Below, piece by piece: positions 54,480 to 63,511 of a stretch of DNA of 64,000 bases. Below the pieces are notes generated by a model that searched no databases, was not told the DNA's origin, and saw only the letters and a program-made list of their open reading frames with translations. Location: NCBI RefSeq assembly GCF_000020485.1, contig NC_011899.1, forward strand, positions 1,396,501-1,460,500, read 5' to 3'. Origin of the DNA: Halothermothrix orenii H 168 (GTDB lineage: Bacteria > Bacillota > Halanaerobiia > Halanaerobiales > Halothermotrichaceae). Made by a program: the position numbers and the translations under genes. Every line of letters starts with the position of its first letter. Positions within the stretch are counted from its first letter, which is position 1.

Positions 54480-55523
54480 ATGGGTAAAAAATTTTCACAA
54501 ATTCAAACCAAAATGGAAAGGAAATTTCTTAAGCGTATAAAAAAACATCCCGATAAAGTCATTATGGCCCACAAGAATTCTGTACAGGAAGGGTTTGAAT
54601 ATTTCGAGTCTAAACATGGTTTATTAATAAAAAATATGTTTTTTGCAATGGGATTAAAAAATGCTTTGAAAATACTAAAAATAATGGCTAAATATATGCC
54701 TTCTATGCTTCGCGAAAGAAATAAATGTTTTACAGATCTAGAAGAATATCTTAATGAAATTAATGAAAGTGGTCAAATTTCATCAACGGCTCAAGAAAAA
54801 TACCTAATTGAAAGTTATCCAAATAAAGAATTATGGAATAAATTAAAAAACTATGCATGGGAAAAGTGGGGAGTTATCATTGGCTTTACTGAACTGCCAA
54901 GACAACTAATATTTAAAGATAAAGCTGTCTTATTTAAATATGCCCTGGTCTGTATCCAGGAAATGGATAAAAATAAAATAGATTTGGCTCCTGAGCTTGA
55001 TGCGGGAGAAGAAGTACAGAGAGTTTATAATTCATTAGGAATTGCTGTAAACGATATCGCTAACTGGTTACGTAAAAATTTCGGAATCAAATGTCAAAGC
55101 AACCACCCTCTTGGTGGTCTGGTAGATACATCACCTTTAGCAGGTAAAGCTGGACTGGGTTGGCAAGGACATAACGGATTATTAATTACTCCACAATTCG
55201 GACCCCGTAACCGAATTGCACCAATTTTGATAAAAAATAAGCTTTTTGAATTTACCGATAATCACGAACATGTCTGAATTGAAAATTTTTGTGAAAAATG
55301 TAGAAAATGTGAAAAATCATGTCCTACTCAGGCAATCTATCCTAAAAAACAACCATCTATTGAAAATATTCCGGGAATAAATCAAACAAGAACCTGTATT
55401 GACCGTGAAAAGTGTTACCCACAATTTAGCAAAACACTGGGCTGTAGTATTTGCATGAAGGTCTGCCCTTTTTCACAAGGAGATAACATTTACTACACTA
55501 TTAAAGAAAATTTTTTGAACTAA
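54480..55523 (+). pseudogene. Double 4Fe-4S reductase (epoxyqueuosine-reductase/reductive-dehalogenase-like), with in-frame TGA at 55275-55277
   Basis: The frame codes for 347 residues but codon 266 is TGA. Upstream are QueG-like motifs (LVDTSPLAGKAGLGWQGHNGLLITPQFGPRNR). Downstream, in the same frame, both 4Fe-4S sites follow: FCEKCRKCEKSCPTQAIYP and GCSICMKVCPFSQG. Every cluster cysteine is after the stop, so the terminated 265-residue product could not hold the clusters. Relatives usually have Trp here (EHVWIENFC), so TGG to TGA is likely. GGGGG precedes ATG. Actual role (reductase coupled to the TetR regulator) is inferred. Confidence 0.8.
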
Positions 55524-55538
55524 TTATAAAAATATCAT

Positions 55539-55617
55539 CATTGCAAGCTTTGTGAATAAGGAGCATATTTTGCAAGGGTAGGCTGGTCTTTGCCATTATG
55601 GAAATACTGTGTTAGAC
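55539..55617 (-). repeat. attC-like element A (truncated; distal end of cassette array)
   Basis: On the minus strand it begins GTCTAACACAGTATTTCC (R''-type box RYYYAAC) after the phosphotransferase gene and shares GGCAAAGACCAGCCTACCCT-like sequence with elements B, G and I. The opposite arm with its GTTRRRY box is missing, so the element is truncated where the chromosome continues. Confidence 0.6.
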
Positions 55618-55690
55618 GACGCCCGTTCCTTTTTTACCAGTTCAATAAAGTGACTGTAAAATTTAATATACGTAATATTAAGTACAAAGT

Positions 55691-56629
55691 TTAAAATTGA
55701 CAATTTGCAATTATATCTTTAAATCTTTTTCGCATTTTATTATAAAATTGGTAATCATATCTTTCATCAGTTACTCCTACCTGGTATGATAGCATTGTAA
55801 TTAGTCGATAAAATTTATAAAAGTTTATATTTTCAAAATAAAATTTATCTATTTCCTTTATAAGCTTATATCCCTTATAATATGAATTAATTTGCCTATT
55901 AAAACCATCAAGTTCAGCAAACAAATCAAATGAAACAAGATCATCCATAAATGGTGCAGAAGATGCCCATTCAAAATCTATTATTCCTACAATCTGATTA
56001 TTTTTGACTAAAATATTGTTCGGAGTATAATCACAATGGCATAGTACATTTTTTCTTCCACCAAAATAATAATTAATATCAACTTTTTTTAATAATGAAT
56101 ATTTTTCACGAGAAATAACACCATTGACAAAAAGTTTTTCAAGAAAAAATAAATATTCGGTTTTTGAAAAAATATCATACTTTTTGACAGACAAATCGGG
56201 TTTTATAATGCCTTTATCTTCAAACTCAATACTATGTAATTTAGCCAGTATTTGTCCCGCCTCATAAAATATATTTTCAACATTCCTGGTCTTTTTAAAA
56301 TATTCTTTTAAACTATGACCTTCAATAACTTCTCTTAATAAATAACTTCCATGTTGATTTTGACCATAAGTTAAAACTTCAGGAACAGGTATGTCTGTTT
56401 TAGAAGTAATAAATTTATACATTGTATTTTCAATTTCTAATCTTCTTGCCTCATTTTGGGGGACAAATTTAACCATATATGGCTTTTTATTATCAGTAGT
56501 TAAAAAAACCCAATTATTATTATAAACCCCATCAATTTCTCTTTTTTCTCCTAAATATTTTAATATTATATTTTGGGCATTTCTTTTTAATTTTTTGTAA
56601 TTTTTATCTTTAATTTCCGCATTAGACAA
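55691..56629 (-). CDS. Aminoglycoside phosphotransferase-family kinase
   Basis: A ~312-residue kinase-fold protein. The catalytic motif is LCHCDYTPNNIL (HxDxxxxN, about residue 200) and the metal motif GIIDFEWASSAPFMDDLVSFD. TTG at 56629 is nine bases after GGAAAGG; an ATG 9 bases upstream touches the site. It is the last gene of the cassette array with an attC-like element downstream. The substrate is unknown: such proteins include antibiotic and sugar kinases. Confidence 0.85.
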   Translation of the reverse strand: MSNAEIKDKNYKKLKRNAQNIILKYLGEKREIDGVYNNNWVFLTTDNKKPYMVKFVPQNEARRLEIENTMYKFITSKTDIPVPEVLTYGQNQHGSYLLREVIEGHSLKEYFKKTRNVENIFYEAGQILAKLHSIEFEDKGIIKPDLSVKKYDIFSKTEYLFFLEKLFVNGVISREKYSLLKKVDINYYFGGRKNVLCHCDYTPNNILVKNNQIVGIIDFEWASSAPFMDDLVSFDLFAELDGFNRQINSYYKGYKLIKEIDKFYFENINFYKFYRLITMLSYQVGVTDERYDYQFYNKMRKRFKDIIANCQF

Positions 56630-56691
56630 TAAAATCATCCTTTCCATTTTATTATACACTTTACTTTATTTTAAAATCAAAATAGAATAGT

Positions 56692-57045
56692 TTACTTTTC
56701 TTCTACATAAATAGCTGCTTCTTTTTTCTTAAATATTAAATCAAAGTTACGATAACCAACCTCATTAAATAACTTTTCCTGTGTTTTTACTGAAAGATTT
56801 TCTTTGTTTGCCCATTCGGTTAACCCTTCTATTGCTACCGGGGATAAATCAATGGCTTTAACATTGAATCCAGCTTTAGCAAACTGTATTGAATGTCTTC
56901 CTCTTCCACAGCCTAAATCAAGAAAATTATTAAATCCTTTTTCTTTCCAACGATTGATTAAATAGTATGATTCCTCACAAGGTATAAACCATATCTCATC
57001 TGTACTTTTATTCCAATTCCAAGCTTTAGAAATTTTATTCTGCAT
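56692..57045 (-). pseudogene. SAM-dependent methyltransferase with internal deletion
   Basis: A 117-residue frame. Residues 1-~85 are a methyltransferase start with motif I FLDLGCGRGRHSIQFAKAGFNVKAIDLSP. The remainder (KTQEKLFNEVGYRNFDLIFKKKEAAIYVEE) looks like the C-terminal end of such a protein. About 100 central residues, including motifs II and III, are missing, so catalysis is unlikely. ATG at 57045 follows CTGGAGGAG. Its start is 41 bases from the end of attC-like element B, as in integron cassettes. Confidence 0.65.
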
Positions 57046-57085
57046 TATATCTCCTCCAGATATATTTATTGAATTAGCCAATGTA

Positions 57086-57287
57086 GTCTAACGTTCTATC
57101 ATGCAGAATTACCGCACTGGGCTCCTCAGGAATATTCTCTTCCGTAATTTCAGGCAAATATAAATTGTTCTTAGAATTGTCATAGCTTTAGCCACCATAT
57201 ACCCTTATATAGCAAAAGACATGACAAAGGCAATGTCCCGCAGGGTAGGCTCGCTCTTTAGCCGTCAACGGAAATACCATGTTAGAC
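57086..57287 (-). repeat. attC-like element B
   Basis: Both ends fit the integron consensus exactly: GTCTAAC (57086-57092) and GTTAGAC (57281-57287) on the plus strand, reverse-complementary to each other over seven bases. It contains GCAAAAGACATGACAAAGG, identical in element G, 4.9 kb away. The half next to the methyltransferase gene may be replaced by a coding remnant (an open frame reads across the box). Confidence 0.62.
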
Positions 57288-57295
57288 GAAGTATT

Positions 57296-57937
57296 TTAGT
57301 ATCCTAAATTTTCGTCAACTATAATAATTTTAATTCGGTTTTTTTTAAGCTGTCTTTTTATTATTGTTATATTATTACATATTCTATCCTTCGAATTACA
57401 ATCTACACAATATCCAACTTTTGTACATGGAGTATCTTTATTAAGTCTTTTTGCGTCAATAGGAGCTGCGATATTCTTAACTCTATTTTTTGCCTCTTCT
57501 AAATCCTTAACTATTTTATTTTTTCCAGCTACAATAATAACCTGTTTGGGGCCAAAAATCATTGCAGATACCCTATTTCCGTACCCATCTATATTATATA
57601 ATTCTCCTTTTTCTGTGATTGCATTTGTACTACATAAAAAAGTGTCAGCACTAAAAATATCTAAATAAAGTTTATCCTTTTCAGCTCTTGTTAAGCCCTC
57701 TTTATATTTATCTAAAAATATATAATTTTCTTGTCTTAATAAATTTATAATACCAGTTTCAAATAAAGTCATTGAATCTCCAACTCCAACGACAGATCCC
57801 TCCGGAACAAGCTCCTTTATTTTGTTAATCAAATCTTCTCGAGTCTTTACATAAAAACCCTTCATATTATTATTTCTAATATTATCTAGTATTCTTTCTA
57901 TTTTCATAGTTTGGTGCCATTTAATATTTTCATCCAT
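57296..57937 (-). CDS. LUD-domain protein (lactate-utilisation/DUF162 family)
   Basis: A 213-residue protein; GSVVGVGDSMTLFETGIINLL, DTFLCSTNAITEKGELYNIDGYGNRVSAMIFGPKQVIIVAGKNKIV and TPCTKVGYCVDCNS are the LUD pattern. The C-terminal cysteines could hold a metal. LUD proteins act with LutABC in lactate oxidation or stand alone, as here. ATG follows AAGGAGG. The element boundary is 64 bases upstream. Confidence 0.85.
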   Translation of the reverse strand: MDENIKWHQTMKIERILDNIRNNNMKGFYVKTREDLINKIKELVPEGSVVGVGDSMTLFETGIINLLRQENYIFLDKYKEGLTRAEKDKLYLDIFSADTFLCSTNAITEKGELYNIDGYGNRVSAMIFGPKQVIIVAGKNKIVKDLEEAKNRVKNIAAPIDAKRLNKDTPCTKVGYCVDCNSKDRICNNITIIKRQLKKNRIKIIIVDENLGY

Positions 57938-57993
57938 TGTTTTATTTTCCTCCTTAATTTAAAGTTATATGTAGTAGCATCTAAAATATTTCT

Positions 57994-58067
57994 CCCTAAC
58001 GTTCCTGGTATTTCCGACGTTAGTGTCCCGACATGATTGTCATTTATAATTAATCACAGTATTAGAC
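57994..58067 (-). repeat. attC-like element C (chimeric)
   Basis: The left arm (CTAACGTTCCTGGTATTTCCGACG region) is like D and H, but the right arm ending ATTAGAC (58061-58067) does not pair with it and is unlike B or G. It seems to be composed of halves of different elements. Confidence 0.5.
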
Positions 58068-58089
58068 GACCGTTTGGCAAACAGCGCAA

Positions 58090-58263
58090 TCATTTGTCAA
58101 ACCTATACATCAAAACTAAATTTGGGATCATTACAAATGCGGAAAATATAAAGAGAACAGGAACTACTATAAATATCATAGCATATTTTTTCCTGTTTTG
58201 AACTACCGGCCTTTTAAAAAAAACTACAGTTGAATGAACTTGGATGAAGCACATCGAAACCAT
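58090..58263 (-). CDS. Small membrane protein, unlisted 57-residue ORF
   Basis: The frame (MVSMCFIQVHSTVVFFKRPV ... MIPNLVLMYRFDK) contains one strong helix, YAMIFIVVPVLFIFSAFVMI. It has no clear ribosome binding site and starts within the R'' region of the preceding element. It may be a cassette-encoded small membrane protein or a gene remnant. Confidence 0.35.
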   Translation of the reverse strand: MVSMCFIQVHSTVVFFKRPVVQNRKKYAMIFIVVPVLFIFSAFVMIPNLVLMYRFDK

Positions 58264-58271
58264 AATCTCGT

Positions 58272-58278
58272 GTTATAT
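58272..58278 (-). repeat. attC-like half-site C2 after the radical SAM gene
   Basis: ATATAAC on the minus strand, 17 bases past the radical SAM stop, in the same position as the R'' box of the other elements. The matching arm is not found; the element may be partly deleted. Confidence 0.4.
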
Positions 58279-58294
58279 GAACGTTTCCCTGATT

Positions 58295-59635
58295 TTACTT
58301 AAGTTTTTCCTTCTCTATACCAAGAGCAACATTACGATAATTGAAATTAGAACTTAATGCCCAAATACTTGCACTCAAGCTTTTTGTAGAAAATAACGTT
58401 TTAAAAAATTTTGATAATATTACTTTCATTGAATATAAACGGCAATTACTGGTACTCATCAATTGCGATAATTGTTCTGGAGTCATATGTACTGGATTAT
58501 AGGTAACTTCAGTCATATCAAAATGTACCCAATCATCAGGATAATTATTATAGAGCAATCTTCCTTCATCTGATAACTTTTTAAATAACCTAGTGCCTGG
58601 AAGTGGAGTCAGTATAGTCGTTTGCATAACATCTACTGGACATTTAATTATATATTCAATTCTTCTCTGAAGAGATTCTATAGTATCATTATCTAGCCCG
58701 TAAATAAAAGATCCCAAAACAGCTATTTTATAGCTATTAATTTTATCTATTACATCCTTATATTTATTTGAACCTACTTTAATATTCATTTTTTTGTTTA
58801 CACTATCTAAGGATTCTACATCTTCAGCTTCTAAACCTATAAAAACCATTTTACAACCACTTTTTGCGGCATATTTTAGTACTTCTTCATTTTCAGCAAA
58901 ATTAATTGATGCCTGGCAAAACCATTCTTTTTTTATTCCACGATTTATCATACCCTTAAAAAGTTTTATAGCACGCTCATTAGCGTTTTTTCCATGTCCA
59001 AGAATGTTATCATCAACAAAAAATATCATTTTTTGTGGTATACTTTCTAATTCATCTAATACATCTTTAATTGGTCTTTGACGGTATTTATACCCATTAA
59101 ATTGTGTAACTGAACAAAATTCGCAATCCATAGGGCAACCCCTCGCTGTTTGTACTGCTCCAAACATATATCCTGGATGAAATAAATCATGTCTGGCTTT
59201 TGGGATTATATCTGCTTCATTTAATTTGCTTTGATAAATTTTTTTCAGTTTTCCTTCTTCAAAATCTGATATGACTTCAGGCCATATCCCCTCAGCTTCA
59301 CCTATTACTACTGTATCTACATATTGTTTGGCTTCATCCGGCATCATAGAGGCATGTATTCCACCTATAATTGTTGGGATGCCTCTTTCCCGGTATTGTT
59401 TAGCAATTTCATAAGCCCTTGTTGCTGAAGAAGTAAACGCTGTTAACCCTACCAAATCTGCATCTTCATATCTAAAAGTATCAAAATTCTCATCAACAAT
59501 TTTTATATTCCAATCGCTTGGTGTAAGTGCTGCAATTATACCTAAACCTAAAGGTGGAAATCTTGAACTTTTATTAACTGTTAAACCTGTTTTACAGGGA
59601 TTTGATGGATTAATTAATAATAACTTTTTTTTCAT
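58295..59635 (-). CDS. B12-binding-domain radical SAM protein
   Basis: A 446-residue enzyme. The N-terminal part is a cobalamin-binding-like Rossmann domain (LLLINPSNPCKTGLTVNKSSRFPPLGLGIIAALTP, IIGGIHASMMPDEA). The radical SAM motif GCPMDCEFCSV (CxxxCxxC) lies near residue 168 and the C-terminal part is as in the BchE/P-methylase-like group. ATG at 59635 is nine bases after GGAAGGA. Reaction unknown; methyl transfer or ring formation is usual in the family. Confidence 0.87.
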   Translation of the reverse strand: MKKKLLLINPSNPCKTGLTVNKSSRFPPLGLGIIAALTPSDWNIKIVDENFDTFRYEDADLVGLTAFTSSATRAYEIAKQYRERGIPTIIGGIHASMMPDEAKQYVDTVVIGEAEGIWPEVISDFEEGKLKKIYQSKLNEADIIPKARHDLFHPGYMFGAVQTARGCPMDCEFCSVTQFNGYKYRQRPIKDVLDELESIPQKMIFFVDDNILGHGKNANERAIKLFKGMINRGIKKEWFCQASINFAENEEVLKYAAKSGCKMVFIGLEAEDVESLDSVNKKMNIKVGSNKYKDVIDKINSYKIAVLGSFIYGLDNDTIESLQRRIEYIIKCPVDVMQTTILTPLPGTRLFKKLSDEGRLLYNNYPDDWVHFDMTEVTYNPVHMTPEQLSQLMSTSNCRLYSMKVILSKFFKTLFSTKSLSASIWALSSNFNYRNVALGIEKEKLK

Positions 59636-59773
59636 AAAATTCATTCCTTCCGTAAGTTTTGTCATAGAATTTTACGAACTCCATATTTTTCAAATTCATG
59701 CTCATTATTTTGAAAAATGTAAATATCCTCCTCCGAAATCCAGAGTTTACCATAGAAGGTGTACCCTTAAATT

Positions 59774-59915
59774 CTATTCAAAGATGTTCTTCTCTCCTTC
59801 TATAGCAAACAAGGTTTTCCATTTATATTTGCCAAATAGATTTTTCTTATATGGAAATATTACAATTGCAGAATAACCGCTTTTATGTTCTAAGCTTATC
59901 ACAACTGCATCTGAT
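59774..59915 (-). pseudogene. C-terminal fragment of an unknown protein
   Basis: A frame reading KSDAVVISLEHKSGYSAIV ... PYKKNLFGKYKW ... GEKNIFE ends at 59774. It has protein-like sequence but no start; upstream it runs into the AraC fragment in another frame. It is probably the end of another gene joined to the AraC remnant by a deletion. Confidence 0.4.
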
Positions 59916-60145
59916 TTGTATTATCCGGTTGGTCTTCATCTCTGAGTTTAACAGCAGCTCGAGAAAGACGAAATTTTCTAATATATTCAAAAGGAGTTTT
60001 TCCAATTAGTTCTTTAAAAATTCTCCCAGAATGCCAGGGAGAATAACCAGCTGCCCGGGCGAGCTGATGTAAAGTAATTGGTTTCCTAATATGTTTCTCT
60101 ATATAATCTTGCATACGTTTAACTGCATTAATTTTTTCCTCTCCA
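59899..60145 (-). pseudogene. AraC-family regulator remnant
   Basis: The frame at 59899-60114 (MQDYIEKHIRKPITLHQLARAAGYSPWHSGRIFKELIGKTPFEYIRKFRLSRAAVKLRDED) is an AraC helix-turn-helix that stops after one-third of the domain. The proper start (ATG at 60145, after AGGAGG) is out of frame with it: ATGGAGAGGAAA has an extra AG compared with an expected MEEK start. So there is an N-terminal frameshift and a C-terminal truncation. Confidence 0.65.
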
Positions 60146-60257
60146 TATTTTCACCTCCTATAAAAAGGATAACACATTTAACATGGAAAATTCTTGACCT
60201 GAATTGCTAGGTTATAATTTTTGCTTCATTTACGTTTCTTGTTAATTTAGGTATGTC

Positions 60258-60381
60258 ATATAACGTTCCTGGTGTTCCCGACGTTGCCGTTCCTCTGGTG
60301 TTAACATGGCTTTTGCTGTACCCCTTACCCCTCTGCAAAAGAAATAATAATAAAGCCATGTCCCAATATCAGCTGTTATTG
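60258..60381 (-). repeat. attC-like element D
   Basis: Left box ATATAAC (60258-60264) followed by GTTCCTGGTGTTCCCGACG, which also occurs in element I. Internal ATGGCTTTTGCTG matches element G. Right end near GTTATTG (60375-60381) is unlike the others, so this arm looks altered. Confidence 0.55.
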
Positions 60382-60445
60382 TATATTTTATTTTCCTATT
60401 ACTAACATAAGACTAAAATAATATTTTACTCAGTTTTAAAAATTT

Positions 60446-60739
60446 TTATTTTTCATATTTTTTACAACCTATATTAGTTCGAATACTTAAAACAACTACT
60501 ATTATAATAAAAGTGACTACTATCCACATTGTAATATTAAGTAAATATTCTAAAATAGATATTAGTATAGTCAGTGCTCCCATTATAAGAATATTTTTTC
60601 CTACCCATTTTGCCAATCCCTGCTTATCCCTAGTTTTTTCCTCACTATAACCTGCAATTAGATTTACTAAATTATACTTCCAGATTAAGAGGCCTAATAC
60701 ACTTAGAAAAATCCCTACAATTAATAATACAATAGTCAA
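60446..60739 (-). CDS. DUF3784-like membrane protein
   Basis: A 97-residue protein with three helices (IVLLIVGIFLSVLGLLIW, NILIMGALTILISILEYLL, MWIVVTFIIIVVVLSI) and the segment NLIAGYSEEKTRDKQGLAKWVGK between the first two, typical of DUF3784 proteins. TTG at 60739 has AGGAGG eight bases upstream. Start is 58 bases from element E. Confidence 0.75.
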   Translation of the reverse strand: MTIVLLIVGIFLSVLGLLIWKYNLVNLIAGYSEEKTRDKQGLAKWVGKNILIMGALTILISILEYLLNITMWIVVTFIIIVVVLSIRTNIGCKKYEK

Positions 60740-60787
60740 ATACCATACCTCCTTTCTTTTTAATAATACGTATGTTACAAACCTTTA

Positions 60788-61330
60788 TCACATGTCGTAT
60801 AACGTATCCGTATTGCTATTATTTATTAAGTACTTTACTACACTATCATCTTGGTTTGACCCAATAATTTCATCTGCATATTTCTTTAATTCATTTTTTG
60901 CATTACTTACTGCTACTGCTTTTAAAGCTTCCCTGAACATTTTAATATCATTAGCATTATCACCAAAAACAATTAAATCATTTAAATTATGACCAGTTAT
61001 TTTTACTAGTTCCTTTATAGCCTGGTCCTTTGTTGCTTTTACATCATGAATTGTTAACCAATACCATCCAGGAAAATAGTCGTTTTCCATTAGAAGTATT
61101 TCAACCATTTCTCCGTACTTTTTTTCTAAAACTAAACTTAATTCTTCTAATTTTTCTTTTTTATCTATTATGGTAAAACAAACTATGTGTTCATCCATCA
61201 CTTTTTTCAATGGATCAACTTGAGTTAACCTACTACCCCCTACTATCCTTTGAATTTTTTCTATCATCCACATACCATTTAATTCCTTCGTTTTGTATGT
61301 CAACGTAATATAATAAATCCTTTTCACCAT
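60788..61330 (-). pseudogene. C-terminal half of a Cof-type HAD phosphatase
   Basis: A 180-residue frame with the C-terminal HAD motifs of Cof enzymes: KATKDQAIKELVKITGH, DLIVFGDNANDIKMFREALKAVAVSNAKNELKKYADEIIG and SVVKYL. The N-terminal part with the nucleophile Asp (DxD) is missing, so it is inactive. Its last codons (DTLYDM) run across the GTATAAC box of element E, so the gene's true end was lost. Confidence 0.65.
60797..60803 (-). repeat. attC-like half-site E
   Basis: GTATAAC on the plus strand (GTTATAC on the minus strand) followed by the TTG-started DUF3784-like gene 58 bases away. The rest of the element is missing; the HAD remnant is joined straight to it. Confidence 0.4.
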
Positions 61331-61340
61331 TAAAGCTTGA

Positions 61341-61389
61341 TATTAACGGAAAACCGATATTTAGCCGTCACAGAAATACCGTGTAACAT
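61341..61389 (-). repeat. attC-like element F (short, degenerate)
   Basis: The minus strand reads ...CATGTTACACGGTATTTCTGTGACGGC; the TTTAGCCGTCACAGAAATACC stretch is as in B. The box at the right (GTAACAT) is degenerate. It follows the phosphoesterase-like gene. Confidence 0.45.
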
Positions 61390-61440
61390 GAAGTGGCTGA
61401 CATAAATTTATTGTCATAAAAGAATTAAACCACCTTGTAC

Positions 61441-61968
61441 TTAACCTAAATCAAAAGATATATACTCACTCCAATCATTTCCCTTCTTGATATATATTCC
61501 AATTTTTCCAGCTTTCAAAACTAAAGGGGTTTTTCCAAACTTTGCAAAATACTCTTCAATAATTCGTCGATTTTCTTCAATTTTTTGCCCAAAAGCTATG
61601 GTCATATGATAAATTGGAAAACCAAATTTTTTATCACTAAAATGTGGAAAACTATTATATAATTTTTCTGTTAATTTCTCAATTGGTGTTACAGGTACCG
61701 GTGATAAGTACAACACATTAGTAGTTGGAAAACTTGATAATGGTTTTGCAAAAAAATCAAATTTTGGGGTTCTTCTTGCAATACTAGTTAACTTACCTAT
61801 TACTGTTTCATCAATTTCATGTGGTAAGTAAAAATCATATTACAATGTGATATGAAAAGGTACCGCCTTCCCAGAATTTTTAATATATTTTTGCCTGAAT
61901 TTTTCTAATCCATCTATTTTGTTATCAGGAAAAAGACATACTATGCTTCTCTCAGCTTTATCACTCAT
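61441..61968 (-). pseudogene. 2H phosphoesterase/2'-5' RNA ligase-like protein with in-frame TAA
   Basis: A 175-codon frame with two HxT motifs, HITL (codons ~40-43) and HMTIAFG. TAA at 61840-61842 (codon 43) follows HITL, where homologues have hydrophobic residues (HITLLY). An in-frame ATG after the stop would lack the first HxT. Otherwise the frame is unbroken. AAGGA precedes the ATG at 61968. Confidence 0.65.
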
Positions 61969-62010
61969 TAAATATCATTCCTTATTAAAAATATAATTTT
62001 GAGTTATGAT

Positions 62011-62147
62011 TCGACGTTACCGTACCGTTAGGGTTGGCATGGCTTTTGCTGCAACAACCTCTTACCCTTCTTTTGCAAAAGACATGACAAAGGTAATGTC
62101 CCTACAGGGTAGTCTGCTTTTTGGCGTCACGGGAAATCTTGTTATCT
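62011..62147 (-). repeat. attC-like element G
   Basis: Right box GTTATCT (62141-62147) with GGCGTCACGGGAA before it, shared with I. It has the internal GCAAAAGACATGACAAAGG identical to B. The left box is lost: GTCGAAT stands where GTTRRRY is expected. Confidence 0.55.
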
Positions 62148-62185
62148 GAAGTTCCTGGCGCATTTTCATTGTTAAATTATTAAAA

Positions 62186-62868
62186 TTAATCAGCAAATGG
62201 TTTATTATTTAATTTACTATAAACTTTATTTTTCAAAGCTTGAATCCTCCATGACATATTTCCCATAAAAGTATATAATCGTTTGCTAGACATAAGTGGC
62301 TTTGCCATATATTCAATAGCTTTTTCAGGAATTTCTTCATCTTTAATTATAGACTCACTTACTAAATCTAATGATTTTTTTACATTTGTAACCATACTGC
62401 CTAACTTATCAAAAGATTTTCCACTAATATTTCCTCCCATACCTAAAGCTAGTCCTCCAACCCACTGTATTCCTGTTTCTAAAGCAAACTGTTCACAAAT
62501 AGCAAGAGCAAATCTATTCTGATTTGCTTCTGGAAAACCACAATTAGCTATAGCCATTAACTTTTGTGTTCTTTCCTGCTTTTCTCTATTAATATTATCT
62601 GAAATTAATTCAAATGTTTTATTACAGGAGCAGGAAGAGTATCAACATAAAGAGGAAAAGTGAGTACTATTAAATCTGTATTTTCAATTTTATTAAGTAA
62701 CTGTTCTCTTTTGTTTTGTGTTTTTAATTGTGAATGTATATGTAAAACATCTGTTTGGAAACTTTTCTCTTTAAGCTTTTTTAAAATATAATGACCTAAC
62801 ACTGCTGATGTACTAGATTCTCCTTTAGGACTACCAATTAATAAAGTCACTTTTTTTGTATTATTCAT
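62186..62868 (-). pseudogene. Flavodoxin-like NADPH-dependent FMN reductase with frameshift
   Basis: The 5' frame (start ATG 62868: TKKVTLLIGSPKGESSTSAVLGHY ... FPLYVDTLPAPVIK) and the 3' frame (FELISDNINREKQERTQKLMAIANCGFPEA ...) join by adding one A at the AAAA run (plus-strand 62617-62620). The full protein would have the GSPKG FMN-phosphate loop. It overlaps the next gene upstream (stop at 62861), so the two share one cassette. A sequencing error in the run is possible. Confidence 0.65.
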
Positions 62869-63436
62869 TTTTATCACTCACCTTATTTAAAAGCTTATTT
62901 ATTTTCTTTTGCATGTGGTCTATATCTTTATCACTTACAATAACCTCACTTACATAATTTGGTGAATGAAAATTAATACTATTCCTCTTAATTAAATTAT
63001 TGAACAATTGTACTTGTTCTTCATTAAAATTTGACATTACTCCTATTCCCAAAATTGAAGGGTACTCTTTATAACGTGGTTTATGATGTATCTCTCCATC
63101 GACTTTGATAAAAAAAGGAGAAATTAAAGGAATCATTCTATCAAGTGCTTTCTTAAGCTGATATGAATCCCCCCCAAAAACTATCGGGGTTAAATAAATT
63201 ACTAAATCTGAATTAATAAACATATTTGCTATCTTTTGAGCATAGTCGTCTATAATGCAGACACCAGGTTTTTTTATCCAACACCCAAAACAACCTATAC
63301 AGTCAGCAATTCTTTTTTCATGCAATATAACAGTATTAACTTCATAATCTCTACTTTTAAGCTCTTTTCTAATAATTTTTGAATATACATTTAAAGATTT
63401 ATTATCCTTTTCTCCATTAAGTAATAAAGCTTTCAT
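62861..63436 (-). CDS. Flavodoxin-like iron-sulfur flavoprotein/NADPH-dependent FMN reductase
   Basis: A 191-residue protein; LLNGEKDNKSLN is the FMN-phosphate loop and DCIGCFGCWIKKPGVC is the cysteine segment of iron-sulfur flavoproteins. ATG at 63436 follows GGGGG. It is the first gene of a two-gene cassette; its start is 76 bases from element H. Confidence 0.8.
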   Translation of the reverse strand: MKALLLNGEKDNKSLNVYSKIIRKELKSRDYEVNTVILHEKRIADCIGCFGCWIKKPGVCIIDDYAQKIANMFINSDLVIYLTPIVFGGDSYQLKKALDRMIPLISPFFIKVDGEIHHKPRYKEYPSILGIGVMSNFNEEQVQLFNNLIKRNSINFHSPNYVSEVIVSDKDIDHMQKKINKLLNKVSDKNE

Positions 63437-63511
63437 GGTTTTCCCCCTAATAATAACATTATGATTTAGATACATTTAATCTTTTCAGAGTGTGCTCTAG
63501 TCAGGAATTTC

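Noticed and set aside
55275-55277. Selenocysteine at the in-frame TGA of the reductase
   Set aside because: The following 40 bases are A-rich without a stable stem, and the position is not one of the cluster cysteines.
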